From: Sporosarcina sp. JAI121
Lineage (GTDB): Bacteria; Bacillota; Bacilli; Bacillales_A; Planococcaceae
Direction of reading: 5' to 3'
Length of the DNA stretch: 64,000 bases
NCBI RefSeq assembly: GCF_013408665.1
Contig: NZ_JACCCL010000001.1
Location: 1,999,136 to 2,063,135 of the forward strand
A model generated the notes under the pieces. It was not told the origin of the DNA, ran no database searches, and saw nothing but the letters and a program-made list of their open reading frames with translations. Both the position numbers and the translations under genes were made by a program. Positions within the stretch are counted from its first letter, which is position 1. Every line of letters starts with the position of its first letter. Of this stretch, positions 9,374-18,678 are shown in pieces.

Positions 9374-9655
9374 CTATTCGCGGTGCGTTCTGCAAAATTC
9401 AAGAACGATTGCTTTCTCATCATCTTCCAGTTCGAAGTCAAGAATTTTTTCATTTGTCCGCTCAAAAAAGTGATAAGAAGCGATACGCCCTTCATCTCCG
9501 TCAACCGCAAAGATTACCCGGAGCCCAGTTCCTCCTTCGGAATAAAGGTCGTCTTCCTCATCCAAATCTATATACAAGCGGTATTCATATCGTTCTCCAG
9601 CAATAATCCCGGTAGGATCGTTAATTTGATTAATAATGTACTCAGTAATTTCCAT
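9374..9655 (-). CDS. Small acidic protein, DUF6509-like
   Basis: A 93-residue acidic protein, rich in Asp and Glu, with no membrane segment or signal peptide. Its layout (EITEY, GERYEYRLYIDLDEEDDLYSEG, LRVIFAV, YHFFE, LEDDEKAIVLEFC) resembles a Bacillales family I know as DUF6509, whose function is unknown. The assignment is from memory and moderate. GAGGTTGG lies a few bases before the ATG. It has its own terminator and is divergent from the M3 peptidase gene. Confidence 0.7.
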   Translation of the reverse strand: MEITEYIINQINDPTGIIAGERYEYRLYIDLDEEDDLYSEGGTGLRVIFAVDGDEGRIASYHFFERTNEKILDFELEDDEKAIVLEFCRTHRE

Positions 9656-9733
9656 AGTAGTACCAACCTCTCACTTACAAATTTAAATTACACGGCCACA
9701 ATGCCACTACTCTTCATAATACATCATTCAACC

Positions 9734-9762
9734 TTGAAAGGGGTAACTTTGGAGCTTACATT
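9734..9762 (+). promoter_or_regulatory. Promoter of the M3 peptidase gene
   Basis: TTGAAA, a 17-nt spacer and TACATT, about 134 bp before the TTG start codon. Confidence 0.55.
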
Positions 9763-9895
9763 ATTTTTTTGGATTCCAATAAACCCATAAAAAACACTCA
9801 ACTTTTTCAAAAAGTTTATTTTGCAATATTCCGGAACTTCGTGAACAATAGAAGCAGTGAGCTATTTCACGACCAAACAATTAGGGGGAATCAAT

Positions 9896-11593
9896 TTGAT
9901 TACATTCGAAGACTATCAATACACAAGACCCAACATGGAAAAAGTAAAAACGGATTTTGATATGCTACTCCAAGAATTTCGTTCTGCTAGTTCTTATGAA
10001 CAACAAAATGAAGTGATTAAAAAAATCAATACAATCGGCAAAGACTACTCAACAATGGCAAACCTTGTCTATATCCGTGCGTCTATTGACACACAAGATG
10101 AATTTCATTTGAAAGAACGCGACTATTTCGATGAAATCGGTCCTGAGTACCAGGAACTTGAAACCGCCTACTACCAAGAACTTGTAACGTCCCCTTTCAG
10201 ATCCCAACTTGAAAAGGAATGGGGCACACAACTTTTCGCTTTGGCCGACAACTCCATCAAATCGTTTTCACCGAAAATCGTCGGGCTCCTGCAAAGAGAA
10301 AACAAACTCACTTCCGACTACTCTAAACTTGTCGCATCTGCACAAATTGAATTCGACGGCAAAATAATGACGCTTGCTCAAATGGGGCCCTATGCGGAAT
10401 CGACGGACCGGTCCGTCCGCAAGACCGCTATGGAAGCAACCTACACGTTCTATTCGGACAACGGCGAGAAATTTGATGAAATCTATGACGAACTCGTCAA
10501 ACTGCGTCATGAAATTGCGACAACTCTCGGTTACAATAACTTCGTTGAACTTGGCTATGTACGGATGAACCGAATCGACTATGATGCAGACATGGTAAAG
10601 AAATTCCGTAACCAAGTACGTGACCATATCGTTCCGCTTGCGAACCGTCTTTATGCACGTCAAGCTGAACGTATAGGTGTTGACAAGCTGAAATTTTACG
10701 ATCAGTCACTCGAATTCTTAACGGGGAATGCGACGCCCCAAGGTTCTCCCGAGTGGATTATAGAAAATGGTAAAAAGATGTATGCAGAACTTTCGCCTGA
10801 AACAGATGTATTTTTCAAGTTCATGACAGACAAGAAGTTACTTGACGTCGAAGCGAAGACAGGAAAAGAATCGGGTGGCTATTGCACATTCATCGATAAT
10901 TACGATTCACCTTTCATCTTCTCCAATTTCAATGGAACATCCGGCGACATTGACGTACTGACGCATGAAGCGGGACATGCATTCCAAGTATTCTCCAGCC
11001 GTAATATCGGCATTCCAGAGTATCTGTGGCCTACACATGAAGGTGCTGAAATCCATTCGATGAGTATGGAATTCCTCACATGGCCATGGATGGAGCTGTT
11101 TTTCAAAGAACAGACGGATAAATACAAATTTGCACATCTAAGCAGTTCATTACTCTTTTTACCATACGGTGTCGCAGTCGATGAATTCCAGCACGCCATC
11201 TATGAAAATCCTGAAATGACAGCAGCTGAACGAAAAGCCACATGGAAAAAGATTGAGGGAACCTATCTGCCGATGCGTGACTATGATGGTATTGAATATT
11301 TGGAAGCCGGCGCTGTTTGGCAACGCCAAGGTCATATCTATGAAAGCCCATTTTATTATATAGACTATACACTCGCCCAAATTTGCGCGTTCCAATTTTG
11401 GAAACGCTCGCTTGAAGACCGCGAAACGGCATGGAATGATTATTTACATCTTTGTAAACTTGGCGGATCTAAATCGTTTACAAAACTTGTTGGAGAGGCA
11501 AATTTAATATCCCCCTTCGAAGATGGCTGCGTGGAATCTGTCATTGGCACAATTGAATCGTGGCTCGACTCAGTTGACGATAAATTATTGTAA
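9896..11593 (+). CDS. M3 family oligoendopeptidase
   Basis: A 565-residue cytoplasmic zinc peptidase of family M3 (oligoendopeptidase F / thimet type) that cuts short peptides. The zinc motif HEAGH is at residues 357-361 within LTHEAGHAFQ; a downstream GAEIHSMSMEF supplies the third ligand region. The TTG at 9896 is preferred: AGGGGG lies seven bases before it, and the protein then begins ITFEDYQYTRPNM as relatives do. The GTG at 9857 is in frame but has no ribosome site. It has its own promoter and terminator. Confidence 0.9.
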   Translation: MITFEDYQYTRPNMEKVKTDFDMLLQEFRSASSYEQQNEVIKKINTIGKDYSTMANLVYIRASIDTQDEFHLKERDYFDEIGPEYQELETAYYQELVTSPFRSQLEKEWGTQLFALADNSIKSFSPKIVGLLQRENKLTSDYSKLVASAQIEFDGKIMTLAQMGPYAESTDRSVRKTAMEATYTFYSDNGEKFDEIYDELVKLRHEIATTLGYNNFVELGYVRMNRIDYDADMVKKFRNQVRDHIVPLANRLYARQAERIGVDKLKFYDQSLEFLTGNATPQGSPEWIIENGKKMYAELSPETDVFFKFMTDKKLLDVEAKTGKESGGYCTFIDNYDSPFIFSNFNGTSGDIDVLTHEAGHAFQVFSSRNIGIPEYLWPTHEGAEIHSMSMEFLTWPWMELFFKEQTDKYKFAHLSSSLLFLPYGVAVDEFQHAIYENPEMTAAERKATWKKIEGTYLPMRDYDGIEYLEAGAVWQRQGHIYESPFYYIDYTLAQICAFQFWKRSLEDRETAWNDYLHLCKLGGSKSFTKLVGEANLISPFEDGCVESVIGTIESWLDSVDDKLL

Positions 11594-11600
11594 TAATATA

Positions 11601-11639
11601 AAACGGGACTGTCCTAGTAGTTAGGGCAGTCCCGTTTTT
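11601..11639. terminator. Bidirectional terminator between the M3 peptidase gene and fhs
   Basis: AACGGGACTG / CAGTCCCGTT with CCT / AGG continuing the stem, T-runs on both sides; serves both convergent genes. Confidence 0.92.
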
Positions 11640-11658
11640 CTAGACTTACTTTCAAAAA

Positions 11659-13338
11659 TCATATTAATCCAACAGCGTTTCCTGTTGAATCGATATCCAT
11701 ATGAAATGCTGCCGGAGTCTTAGGCAAGCCGGGCATCGTCATAATATCGCCTGTCAGACAGACCAGGAATCCAGCCCCAAGTCTCGGTATGATTTTTCTG
11801 ACGGTTATCATGAATCCTTCAGGACGGCCAAGTATTTTTGGGTCATCTGAAAATGAATACTGTGTTTTCGCCATGCAAATCGGCAATAAACCCCAGCCAT
11901 TTTTCTCGATATCTTCAAGATCTTTTTGTGCGTCTTCTGTAAAAACAACACCCGATCCCCCATATACTTTTTGAACGATCGTCGTGATTTTATCGCTTAC
12001 CGATTGTTCTACATCGTAGAGCGGAGCGAAGTTATTCGGTTCATCCAGAAGCTCCAGTACTTCCCGCGCCAAAGAAATACCGCCATCCCCGCCACGTTCC
12101 CAGACTTCCGTGAGTGCTACTCTAATATCATTTTTCTTACACCATTCAAAAATAATTTCCAGTTCAGCATTCGTGTCCGTGACGAATTTGTTCAACGCCA
12201 CGACAGGTTGGACACCGAAAGCATGAATCGTATCGATATGCTTAGCCAAGTTCACCACTCCATCTAGGACCGCCTGAACGTTCTCCACCGCAAGCTCACT
12301 TTTCTCAATGCCGCCATGCATTTTTAGCGCACGCACCGTTGCGACGATAACAACTACGTCGGGAGAGAATTCACCTTGACGTGCTTTTATATTCATGAAC
12401 TTCTCAGCACCTAAATCAGCTCCGAATCCAGCTTCCGTCACGACGACATCGGCAAGTTTACGTGCCGTGTTCGTTGCGATCAATGAATTGCAGCCATGTG
12501 CTATGTTTGCAAAGGGTCCCCCGTGAATAAGTGCCGGAGTCCCTTCAATTGTCTGGACCAGATTTGGTTTGAAAGCCTCCTTTAGAAGGAGCGTAAGTGC
12601 GCCATGTACACCGAGATCCCGTACTGTGACCGCCTCTTTGTCATACGTATAACCAATGACGATCCGTGCAATTCTCTCTTTTAAATCCTGCAGACTTGTC
12701 GCCAAACAGAATACTGCCATGATTTCAGACGCCACTGTAATATCGAAACCATCTTCCCGGGGAACGCCCTGTGCTGGACCGCCGAGCCCGATTGTTATGT
12801 TGCGTAAAGAACGATCATTTATATCCAAAACACGTTTCCAAGTAATTCTCCGCGGATCAATCCGAAGTGAATTTCCTTGATGCAGATGATTATCTATTAT
12901 TGCACTAAGCGCATTATTCGCCGTTGTAATTGCGTGAATATCACCGTTGAAATGCAAGTTGATTTCTTCCATCGGCACTACTTGAGCATTGCCGCCTCCT
13001 GTAGCGCCGCCCTTCACCCCCATAACAGGGCCAAGCGATGGCTCGCGCAATGCAATCATGGTCTTCTCCCCGAGCTTGGACAGCGCGTCAGCCAAGCCTA
13101 CAGTGACGGTCGATTTCCCTTCCCCCGCCGGTGTTGGGCTAATCGCCGTAACGAGAACGACCTTTCCATCCAAACTTTCCGGAGATAACTTCGTCACGTC
13201 AATTTTCGCTTTGAATCTCCCATATGGTTCCACTGCCCCTTCTGGAATTCCTGCTTTTTCAGCAATCGCCCAGATTGGTTTCATCGTTGCTAGAGATGCA
13301 ATTTCTAAATCCGTTAACGGTAATACTTTTTCTGTCAT
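11659..13338 (-). CDS. fhs: Formate--tetrahydrofolate ligase
   Basis: A 559-residue enzyme that joins formate to tetrahydrofolate using ATP, feeding one-carbon units to purine and methionine synthesis. The nucleotide loop TPAGEGKST is at residues 69-77, followed by [19 protein letters not shown], both hallmarks of Fhs. I start at ATG 13338 (AAGGTTGG six bases upstream, protein [14 protein letters not shown]), which gives the normal family length; the frame is open to 13380 without a ribosome site. It stands alone, convergent with the peptidase gene. Confidence 0.96.
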   Translation of the reverse strand: MTEKVLPLTDLEIASLATMKPIWAIAEKAGIPEGAVEPYGRFKAKIDVTKLSPESLDGKVVLVTAISPTPAGEGKSTVTVGLADALSKLGEKTMIALREPSLGPVMGVKGGATGGGNAQVVPMEEINLHFNGDIHAITTANNALSAIIDNHLHQGNSLRIDPRRITWKRVLDINDRSLRNITIGLGGPAQGVPREDGFDITVASEIMAVFCLATSLQDLKERIARIVIGYTYDKEAVTVRDLGVHGALTLLLKEAFKPNLVQTIEGTPALIHGGPFANIAHGCNSLIATNTARKLADVVVTEAGFGADLGAEKFMNIKARQGEFSPDVVVIVATVRALKMHGGIEKSELAVENVQAVLDGVVNLAKHIDTIHAFGVQPVVALNKFVTDTNAELEIIFEWCKKNDIRVALTEVWERGGDGGISLAREVLELLDEPNNFAPLYDVEQSVSDKITTIVQKVYGGSGVVFTEDAQKDLEDIEKNGWGLLPICMAKTQYSFSDDPKILGRPEGFMITVRKIIPRLGAGFLVCLTGDIMTMPGLPKTPAAFHMDIDSTGNAVGLI

Positions 13339-13424
13339 ATATGACCAACCTTTCATAGTTTTCATTAAACCCAGATTCAATCTTTTGACGTTTATAAGCC
13401 AATATTAACCGTATCGGTAAAACG

Positions 13425-14408
13425 TTATTCCGTTACTCGCAATACAACTTTCCCGAATTGCTTACTCTCTTCAATATAAACAAATGCTTCTGCCGCATCG
13501 TCTAGATTGAACACCCGATCAACAATCGGATGTGTTTCGTATTTTTCCACATGGGCAATCATATCGCGCAGCTCTTCCCGGCTACCCAATGTGGAACCGA
13601 ATAATTGATATTGGCCATAGAAAAATGCACGTAAATCCAAGTCGACCGTATCATCTGTCGTAGCGCCAAAAACCACGATGCGACCGCCTTTTTTCAATAC
13701 ACCCAAGGAGCGATTAAATGTCGCACGCCCAACACTTTCAATGACAAGGTCAATCGTTTCCCCTACTAGTTCTTTATTCCAATCGCTATTTGTATCAAGC
13801 GCGATATCCGCGCCCAGTTGAAGCGCCAATTTACGCTTTTCCTCACTTCGTGAAGTGACAATAACACGGGCTCCGATATTTTTAGCGAATTGAATCAGGT
13901 ATGTGGCCACTCCGCTGCCGGCACCTGGAATGAAAACCGTTTCGTCCGCTTTCAATCCCCCTTTGGTAAATAATGCACGGTAACCTGTTAACCCGGCTAA
14001 CGATAGAACAGCCGCCTCTTCCCAAGATAAGTGAGCCGGTTTCTTTTCAATCTGGCCTGCTGAAATAACAATTTTCTCTGCAAACGTTCCGTTATCCGGC
14101 ATCCCCAAAATATCGAAGCCTGCTGGTGGTGCATCGCTATTAGTATACCAACGAAGCGCGGGATTGATGATCACTTCTTCCCCGACTTCAAATTCCGTTA
14201 CCCCTTCACCTATTGAATCGATGACGCCCGCCCCATCCGAACCCAACGTCAATGCTTCTGCTTCTTCCCCTCTACGTGTAGGTATATATATGTCACGGCG
14301 ATTCAGACCTGCCGTTCGTAGCGCTACAACAACCTCACCTGCGCTTGCAACCGGTTCCTTCATGTCGCCTATTTTCAATTTCCCGGATTCGTGGATAAAT
14401 GCTTTCAT
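13425..14408 (-). CDS. Zinc-independent alcohol dehydrogenase / quinone oxidoreductase family protein
   Basis: A 327-residue medium-chain dehydrogenase/reductase. The N-terminal GroES-like half includes GLNRRDIYI and LGSDGAGVIDSIGEGV; the Rossmann half has the loop GAGSGVATYLIQFAKNIGA. The structural zinc Cys cluster is absent, so it belongs with the quinone oxidoreductase/YogA-like branch rather than zinc alcohol dehydrogenases. The substrate cannot be told. The ATG at 14408 is chosen because AAAGGA lies about eight bases upstream; ATG 14417 overlaps that site. No partner gene is evident; the metallophosphoesterase gene upstream has its own terminator. Confidence 0.85.
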   Translation of the reverse strand: MKAFIHESGKLKIGDMKEPVASAGEVVVALRTAGLNRRDIYIPTRRGEEAEALTLGSDGAGVIDSIGEGVTEFEVGEEVIINPALRWYTNSDAPPAGFDILGMPDNGTFAEKIVISAGQIEKKPAHLSWEEAAVLSLAGLTGYRALFTKGGLKADETVFIPGAGSGVATYLIQFAKNIGARVIVTSRSEEKRKLALQLGADIALDTNSDWNKELVGETIDLVIESVGRATFNRSLGVLKKGGRIVVFGATTDDTVDLDLRAFFYGQYQLFGSTLGSREELRDMIAHVEKYETHPIVDRVFNLDDAAEAFVYIEESKQFGKVVLRVTE

Positions 14409-14514
14409 TTTACTCATCCTTTCTTGAATGCTATCCCCTCTATCATACCTGAATATACGTTTACTTTCATACTCTTCAAAATAGTGCACTCAAAAACTGA
14501 AACTATTTTGTAAC

Positions 14515-14547
14515 AAAACAAAAAACCTCCTTTTTCATTAAAGGAGG
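14515..14547 (-). terminator. Terminator of the metallophosphoesterase gene
   Basis: CCTCCTTT / AAAGGAGG stem, followed on the minus strand by TTTTTTGTTTTG. Confidence 0.9.
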
Positions 14548-14553
14548 CTTTGT

Positions 14554-15432
14554 TCATTCACTTTTTCGTAACGTAACTACGACTATTTCCGGTTGATTAA
14601 ATAGCCGCACAGGAATGAGGCTATTGCCAAGTCCTCGACTGACTACCATATGACTACTATTTTTCTCATGTACGCCTGATGTATATTTCGGTAACCAACC
14701 TTGCCCGGGTGAGACAAGCCCACCTATTCCGGGTATCCGGAACTGTCCTCCATGGGCATGGCCGGTGAATGTTACATCTATCCCTTGCTCTTCATAAACG
14801 TCAAATTGTTCAGGTCTATGCGATAACAAAATAGTAAATAGCTCGTCGGACACCTCAGCAAATGCCTGATCAATCGATGCCTTTACCGCCTCATCATCTT
14901 CAAGTTCGCTTGCCAGAGGATCCTCTATCCCGCCAATGACTATTGAGCTATCGGAATCCAACGTAATTACATCCGCCTTATCCGATAAAACGCGAACCCC
15001 TAAGTCCTCAAGCGAGGTTTTTATCCGATCCATATCCTTGGTAGCAATTTCATGATTGCCGGTCACATAATAGATCGGCGCTACGAATTGAAGTTGTTCA
15101 ATAAGAATTAGACTTTGTTCAAGATTGTAACGGTTACTGTCAATGAAATCACCCGTTATGAAGATTGCCTGGGGCATAATCATCTTCACTTTGTTAACTA
15201 CATCAATATGATTTTCGCCAAATTCCGCGTCGTGCAAATCGGATAATTGGACGATTGTAAAGTTGTCGAAACTTGCAGGAATCTTGTCAGAAAAGATAAC
15301 ATTATTCGTTATACCGACTGTCGTATTTCCTTTGAATATGAAAAAGCAAATAAGGCCATTAATGACTAGGAAGAAAAACCAAAAACGTCGTAGCGGTTTC
15401 TTTGTTTCACTTCTTATCGAATTTCCCTTCAT
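14554..15432 (-). CDS. Membrane-anchored metallophosphoesterase (YkuE/YpbG-like)
   Basis: A 292-residue calcineurin-fold phosphoesterase. A basic N-terminus is followed by one membrane segment (about residues 17-35), so the enzyme probably faces outside. The metal-binding motifs are all present in order: QLSDLHDAEFG, ITGDFID, YVTGNHE, LSHRPEQFD and FTGHAHGGQFRIPG. Relatives include B. subtilis YkuE, a Tat-exported enzyme of unclear substrate. Its ATG overlaps the stop of the upstream XRE regulator gene by one base (TAATG), so translation is likely coupled. Confidence 0.87.
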   Translation of the reverse strand: MKGNSIRSETKKPLRRFWFFFLVINGLICFFIFKGNTTVGITNNVIFSDKIPASFDNFTIVQLSDLHDAEFGENHIDVVNKVKMIMPQAIFITGDFIDSNRYNLEQSLILIEQLQFVAPIYYVTGNHEIATKDMDRIKTSLEDLGVRVLSDKADVITLDSDSSIVIGGIEDPLASELEDDEAVKASIDQAFAEVSDELFTILLSHRPEQFDVYEEQGIDVTFTGHAHGGQFRIPGIGGLVSPGQGWLPKYTSGVHEKNSSHMVVSRGLGNSLIPVRLFNQPEIVVVTLRKSE

Positions 15433-15926
15433 TAGAGCCAGCGTTTTTTATATTTTGCAAGCTCCAGGAGTTCAAGCACTTCCTTTTTCGGCAGTTCCGT
15501 CAGTAAAGCAAGCATTTCGAGTTCCGCTCGCCTCCTGCCTTTGCCACTTCGATATTTTTCTTTGTGCTGAGCATCAAGTTCTGCATACAGTCCATCCGTA
15601 TGCTTTGATTCCACTTCTATTTCGATATCAGAGGTAATGTTTTCTCTTAACTTGTCGTAAAGCATATCGACATTTGAAGACCTCGAAACTTTGAAGGCTT
15701 TTGACGTCTTCGCATTGCCAAGAATAAGCTCATCTGTCGAAACATTGAAACGTTCAGAGATTTTAGCTATCCAAGCAGCGGAAGGAGCATTTTTCCCTTT
15801 TTCCCAATCTTTAATACGACTTGCCGATGTTCCGATTGCGGTTCCAAACGCCATCATCGATAATCCGCGCTGTTCACGCAATGTTTTTAGCCTTATACCA
15901 AAATCCTCTTTGTTCCAATCATTCAC
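15432..15926 (-). CDS. XRE family helix-turn-helix regulator
   Basis: A 164-residue protein with an N-terminal Cro/CI helix-turn-helix: residues about 10-65 include LKTLREQRGLSMMAFGTAIG, SASRIKDWEKGKNAPSAAWI and ISERFNVSTDELILG. The C-terminal 95 residues are charged and lack a recognised domain. It begins with GTG, seven bases after GAGGAGG. It overlaps the metallophosphoesterase gene by one base and the two form an operon, so it may regulate that gene and itself. The effector and target sites are unknown. Confidence 0.87.
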   Translation of the reverse strand: MNDWNKEDFGIRLKTLREQRGLSMMAFGTAIGTSASRIKDWEKGKNAPSAAWIAKISERFNVSTDELILGNAKTSKAFKVSRSSNVDMLYDKLRENITSDIEIEVESKHTDGLYAELDAQHKEKYRSGKGRRRAELEMLALLTELPKKEVLELLELAKYKKRWL

Positions 15927-16017
15927 ATTGACGCCTCCTCAAAACTTTATATACAACTCTATTATTTTTTATCCGAAGGATTCTGTCAATCTATTTATTG
16001 ATTTTTCTATAAAACAT

Positions 16018-16503
16018 TTAATATCCTGTTTTTTGACGGTTGTAATTTTCTTCATTCTTCGCTACGTATGCAGCGATGATGTCTTCATTTGTAAACCCTA
16101 ATTTTTTCGCGATTGCACCATAATAGATCCAGACTTGCTCATAAGCCGGCATATCGATTTCGTTAAGAAACTTATGAATCGCAACTGTTGCACCCAGGAA
16201 TAATTGCGTCAGTTCCCCTTCTACCTCACCCTCCGGCCAATAAGTGAGTGTATGCAGCTCTTTTTCAATACCCAGAGAAAGAAGGAAATGAATAGAATCC
16301 ACGTATTCTTCAAGAATGACAGATTCTTCCGAAGGGCCTTTCGTACTCCAAAACTTGAAACACCTCGTTTCGTTCGCAAGTTCTGCAAGTTCAACCAAGA
16401 GTGCCAAGCCTTTTTCCTGAAAAACATCCGTCTGTTTTTCTCTATTATTTTGGATGAATGAATCAAGTTCACGCTGCATAGTAAAAAGTTTAGTCAGTTT
16501 CAT
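16018..16503 (-). CDS. Dimeric all-alpha dUTPase
   Basis: A 161-residue protein of the dimeric, all-alpha NTP pyrophosphatase fold (dUTPase_2). The metal-binding pattern is visible as ELAELANE (E-x-x-E type) around residues 38-45 and EEYVDSIHF around 64-72. It hydrolyses dUTP to dUMP, keeping uracil out of DNA. The ATG at 16503 is chosen: GGAGG lies eight bases upstream, while the longer frame to 16554 has no ribosome site. It is divergent from ysdB. Confidence 0.85.
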   Translation of the reverse strand: MKLTKLFTMQRELDSFIQNNREKQTDVFQEKGLALLVELAELANETRCFKFWSTKGPSEESVILEEYVDSIHFLLSLGIEKELHTLTYWPEGEVEGELTQLFLGATVAIHKFLNEIDMPAYEQVWIYYGAIAKKLGFTNEDIIAAYVAKNEENYNRQKTGY

Positions 16504-16596
16504 AAAAAAACCTCCGATTAATTTGAATATGTTGAAACCTTTCAGTGAAGTCATCCGTATATGTTAGTATCTCTAAAATAGTAAGGGGGATCCGTT

Positions 16597-16977
16597 ATGG
16601 TATTGCTGATCCGCTTTGTCATTATCGCTTTTATCGTTTATTTGTTCTATCGCGGAATTCGGTATTTAACTGATCCGAAACGCAAGCTTGATGATGCCTA
16701 CGCGGAAGAAAAATATTATTTTTATGATGATGTGAAAAATGTGCGGAAGAATTTTTTCATTACTTATAAAGGCGCCATGTTTGAAGGTGAAAAATATTTA
16801 GGGACGACTACTAATTCAATTGATGTCGTATCTATTTTTGTCTGGGTGAAAGACGAAACGAAACTTCAAGGGTTTACAAAAGATGATTTTCACTTCATCT
16901 CTGCCGAAATCCTGTCTAACTATCCAAAAGCCGATATTAGTTGGAAAAACCCCATTGAAAAACTATTGAAGTCATAA
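16597..16977 (+). CDS. ysdB: YsdB family protein
   Basis: A 126-residue protein with one N-terminal membrane segment (about residues 3-20, VLLIRFVIIAFIVYLFYRG) followed by a cytoplasmic domain containing YFYDDVKNVRKNFFITYKGAMFEGEKYLG. I recognise this as YsdB, described in B. subtilis as a sigma-W pathway protein; its biochemical role is unknown. AAGGGGG precedes the ATG by about eight bases. It is convergent with ysdA, matching the ysdA-ysdB neighbourhood of B. subtilis next to rplT. Confidence 0.88.
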   Translation: MVLLIRFVIIAFIVYLFYRGIRYLTDPKRKLDDAYAEEKYYFYDDVKNVRKNFFITYKGAMFEGEKYLGTTTNSIDVVSIFVWVKDETKLQGFTKDDFHFISAEILSNYPKADISWKNPIEKLLKS

Positions 16978-16983
16978 TGAATG

Positions 16984-17008
16984 AAAGCCCGTTTTTCAGA
17001 CGGGCTTT
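16984..17008. terminator. Bidirectional terminator between ysdB and ysdA
   Basis: AAAGCCCGT / ACGGGCTTT stem with a 7-nt loop; T-run on the plus strand directly after, shared with the convergent ysdA. Confidence 0.92.
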
Positions 17009-17011
17009 TTC

Positions 17012-17302
17012 TTATGCCTCCACCATTCCCGGAATGCTGACGCCTAGCAGATAAAGTATGCCGATTCCATAAGCAATAGCCAATAGTAGAAAGCCGATCC
17101 GAAACGATGTATGCCTTGTCTTATGACGGAACGTCTGCATGCCGAAGTATGCACCGATACCTCCACCGAGCAAAGCAAGCGTCCATAAATTCTTTTCGGG
17201 AATCCGTTGCCCTTTTCTTTTCGCCTGACGTTTGTCATAACCCATGGCAAAAAATGCCCATATGGACATGATTGCAATCCACCCCAGGATTGTCGTTTGC
17301 AA
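17012..17302 (-). CDS. ysdA: YsdA, DUF1294 membrane protein
   Basis: A 96-residue membrane protein with three hydrophobic segments. The DUF1294 core is clear: YDKRQAKRKGQRIPEKNLW, LLGGGIGAYFGMQTFRHKT and FRIGF. Function is unknown. It starts at TTG 17302, eight bases after GGGGG. In B. subtilis ysdA follows rplT directly; here the NERD gene and its repeat arrays separate them. Confidence 0.9.
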   Translation of the reverse strand: MQTTILGWIAIMSIWAFFAMGYDKRQAKRKGQRIPEKNLWTLALLGGGIGAYFGMQTFRHKTRHTSFRIGFLLLAIAYGIGILYLLGVSIPGMVEA

Positions 17303-17405
17303 ATGCTATTCCCCCTTTTCTTTTCTACTTACATTTTACACTGTTTAGCAGTCGCAAAGGACTAATATGAGTCGATTGTTCTGAAAGGTAGCTTGTGGAT
17401 TAAGG

Positions 17406-17550
17406 GAACTTGCGCGACAAATTCAGTGAACTCTGCGACTGTCTTGAAACTGTACGACAGATTGTCGGAACTCTACGACTGTCTTGAAATTGCACGACGA
17501 TTTAGGCGGACTCTACGACGGGAGGGCCAAACTGTACGACAGCGGCAAAA
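17406..17550 (+). repeat. Left ACGAC repeat array beside the NERD gene
   Basis: Seven head-to-tail half-units of about 20 bp. Odd members read AACTGTACGACAG-like and even members GAACTCTACGACTG-like. The CGAC cores start at 17415, 17436, 17455, 17476, 17495, 17516 and 17537, giving steps of 21, 19, 21, 19, 21 and 21 bp. They lie in the same orientation as the array on the far side of the NERD gene and end 16 bp before that gene's promoter. No reading frame can run through them consistently because the steps are not all multiples of three. Confidence 0.9.
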
Positions 17551-17565
17551 TAAACTAAGAAACTA

Positions 17566-17594
17566 TTGTTAATTCTCCTATCGTACTGTATTAT
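17566..17594 (+). promoter_or_regulatory. Promoter of the NERD gene
   Basis: TTGTTA, exactly 17 bp, then TATTAT. The predicted transcript would start near 17601, leaving a leader of about 26 nt. It begins 16 bp after the left repeat array. Confidence 0.75.
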
Positions 17595-17626
17595 TAATTT
17601 GAATTATCAATCTATAAGAGGGGGAG

Positions 17627-18601
17627 TTGAATCAAATACGTACAACCATTAAGAGAAATCAACCTATTTTACTCAGTGGGATCCCCCGTTTGATTGCCCG
17701 GCTTTCCCCCACCCATCAGAAAGTACAGCTTTTAAACAATATTTTCTACCGTACCGGTGCCGGCTATTCAGGGGAGTGTAACGTCGATTCATATATCGAG
17801 CGTACTCATTTCCCATATTTGACCAAAGTTTTCTCTGACGTACATTTGCGCATTTCCCCTAATTTCACATTTCAGATTGATACATTGATTATCACAGAGC
17901 GATATGTTTTGATCGTCGAAGTGAAAAATCTTAAGGATTCAATCCGATTTGTACAAAATCCCCCACATCTTGAACAAGTGATTGAAACCGGAGATGTAAC
18001 AATTATTGACTGTCCGGTATATCAGATTGAAACGAACAAGTCGAATCTTGATGAGTGGTTTCGTCAACGCGGTATTTCTCTTAAGACACTGGGCATACTT
18101 GTTCTAGCGAATCAGAACACAAATGTAAAAGATGCGCCTCACGACTTTACTATCATTTATAAAAAGCAGCTTCCCTTGTATTTGCAAAATCTACAGCCCG
18201 TTGAAACGGTTCTATCGACCGTCCAATTCCATGACATAACGAAAAGAATTCTTTCTGAACAACAGCAATTCAATCCATTTCCACTTTGTTCTTATTATCG
18301 CATTGACCCGAAAGATTTACGGACAGGCTTATTGTGTCATTACTGCAATGACAATCTTTTGCGAAAAACCCGTGAGACTTGGTATTGTCCGCGTTGCGGA
18401 AAGGATGCTACTGATCCATACAATAAAGCTATTCACGATTGGCTCATACTCGTGAAAAATTCGATTAATAATGAAGAGTGTCGTAACTTTTTAAGATTGA
18501 AGGATAAGCACGCCGCATATTATGCTCTAAAAAAATCCCCTCTTGTTAAAAAAGGAAACTCTTCAGCGACTTTTTACACGGCTGGAGTAAAAAGGATTTA
18601 G
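17627..18601 (+). CDS. NERD-domain (nuclease-related) protein with zinc ribbon
   Basis: A 324-residue protein. Residues about 45-155 form a NERD domain, a branch of the PD-(D/E)xK nuclease fold: AGYSGECNVDSYIE (Glu), FQIDTLIIT (Asp) and VEVKNLK (E-x-K) supply the expected catalytic set. Residues about 240-262 hold a zinc ribbon (CHYC ... CPRC), followed by a basic C-terminal segment ending FLRLKDKHAAYYALKKSPL, possibly helix-turn-helix-like. Proteins of this layout occur in many Bacilli but their role is unproven; NERD domains are suspected to act on DNA. The TTG start has GAGGGG about five bases upstream. The gene lies between two arrays of one repeat family and interrupts the ysdA-rplT pairing, suggesting insertion as a unit. 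Confidence 0.85.
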   Translation: MNQIRTTIKRNQPILLSGIPRLIARLSPTHQKVQLLNNIFYRTGAGYSGECNVDSYIERTHFPYLTKVFSDVHLRISPNFTFQIDTLIITERYVLIVEVKNLKDSIRFVQNPPHLEQVIETGDVTIIDCPVYQIETNKSNLDEWFRQRGISLKTLGILVLANQNTNVKDAPHDFTIIYKKQLPLYLQNLQPVETVLSTVQFHDITKRILSEQQQFNPFPLCSYYRIDPKDLRTGLLCHYCNDNLLRKTRETWYCPRCGKDATDPYNKAIHDWLILVKNSINNEECRNFLRLKDKHAAYYALKKSPLVKKGNSSATFYTAGVKRI

Positions 18602-18678
18602 ATAGAATTTGTAAATGTCCATTCGTATTCGATAGGATTTCCTAATTTATTTATAGCTAATTTCCATTTTCAGAAATG

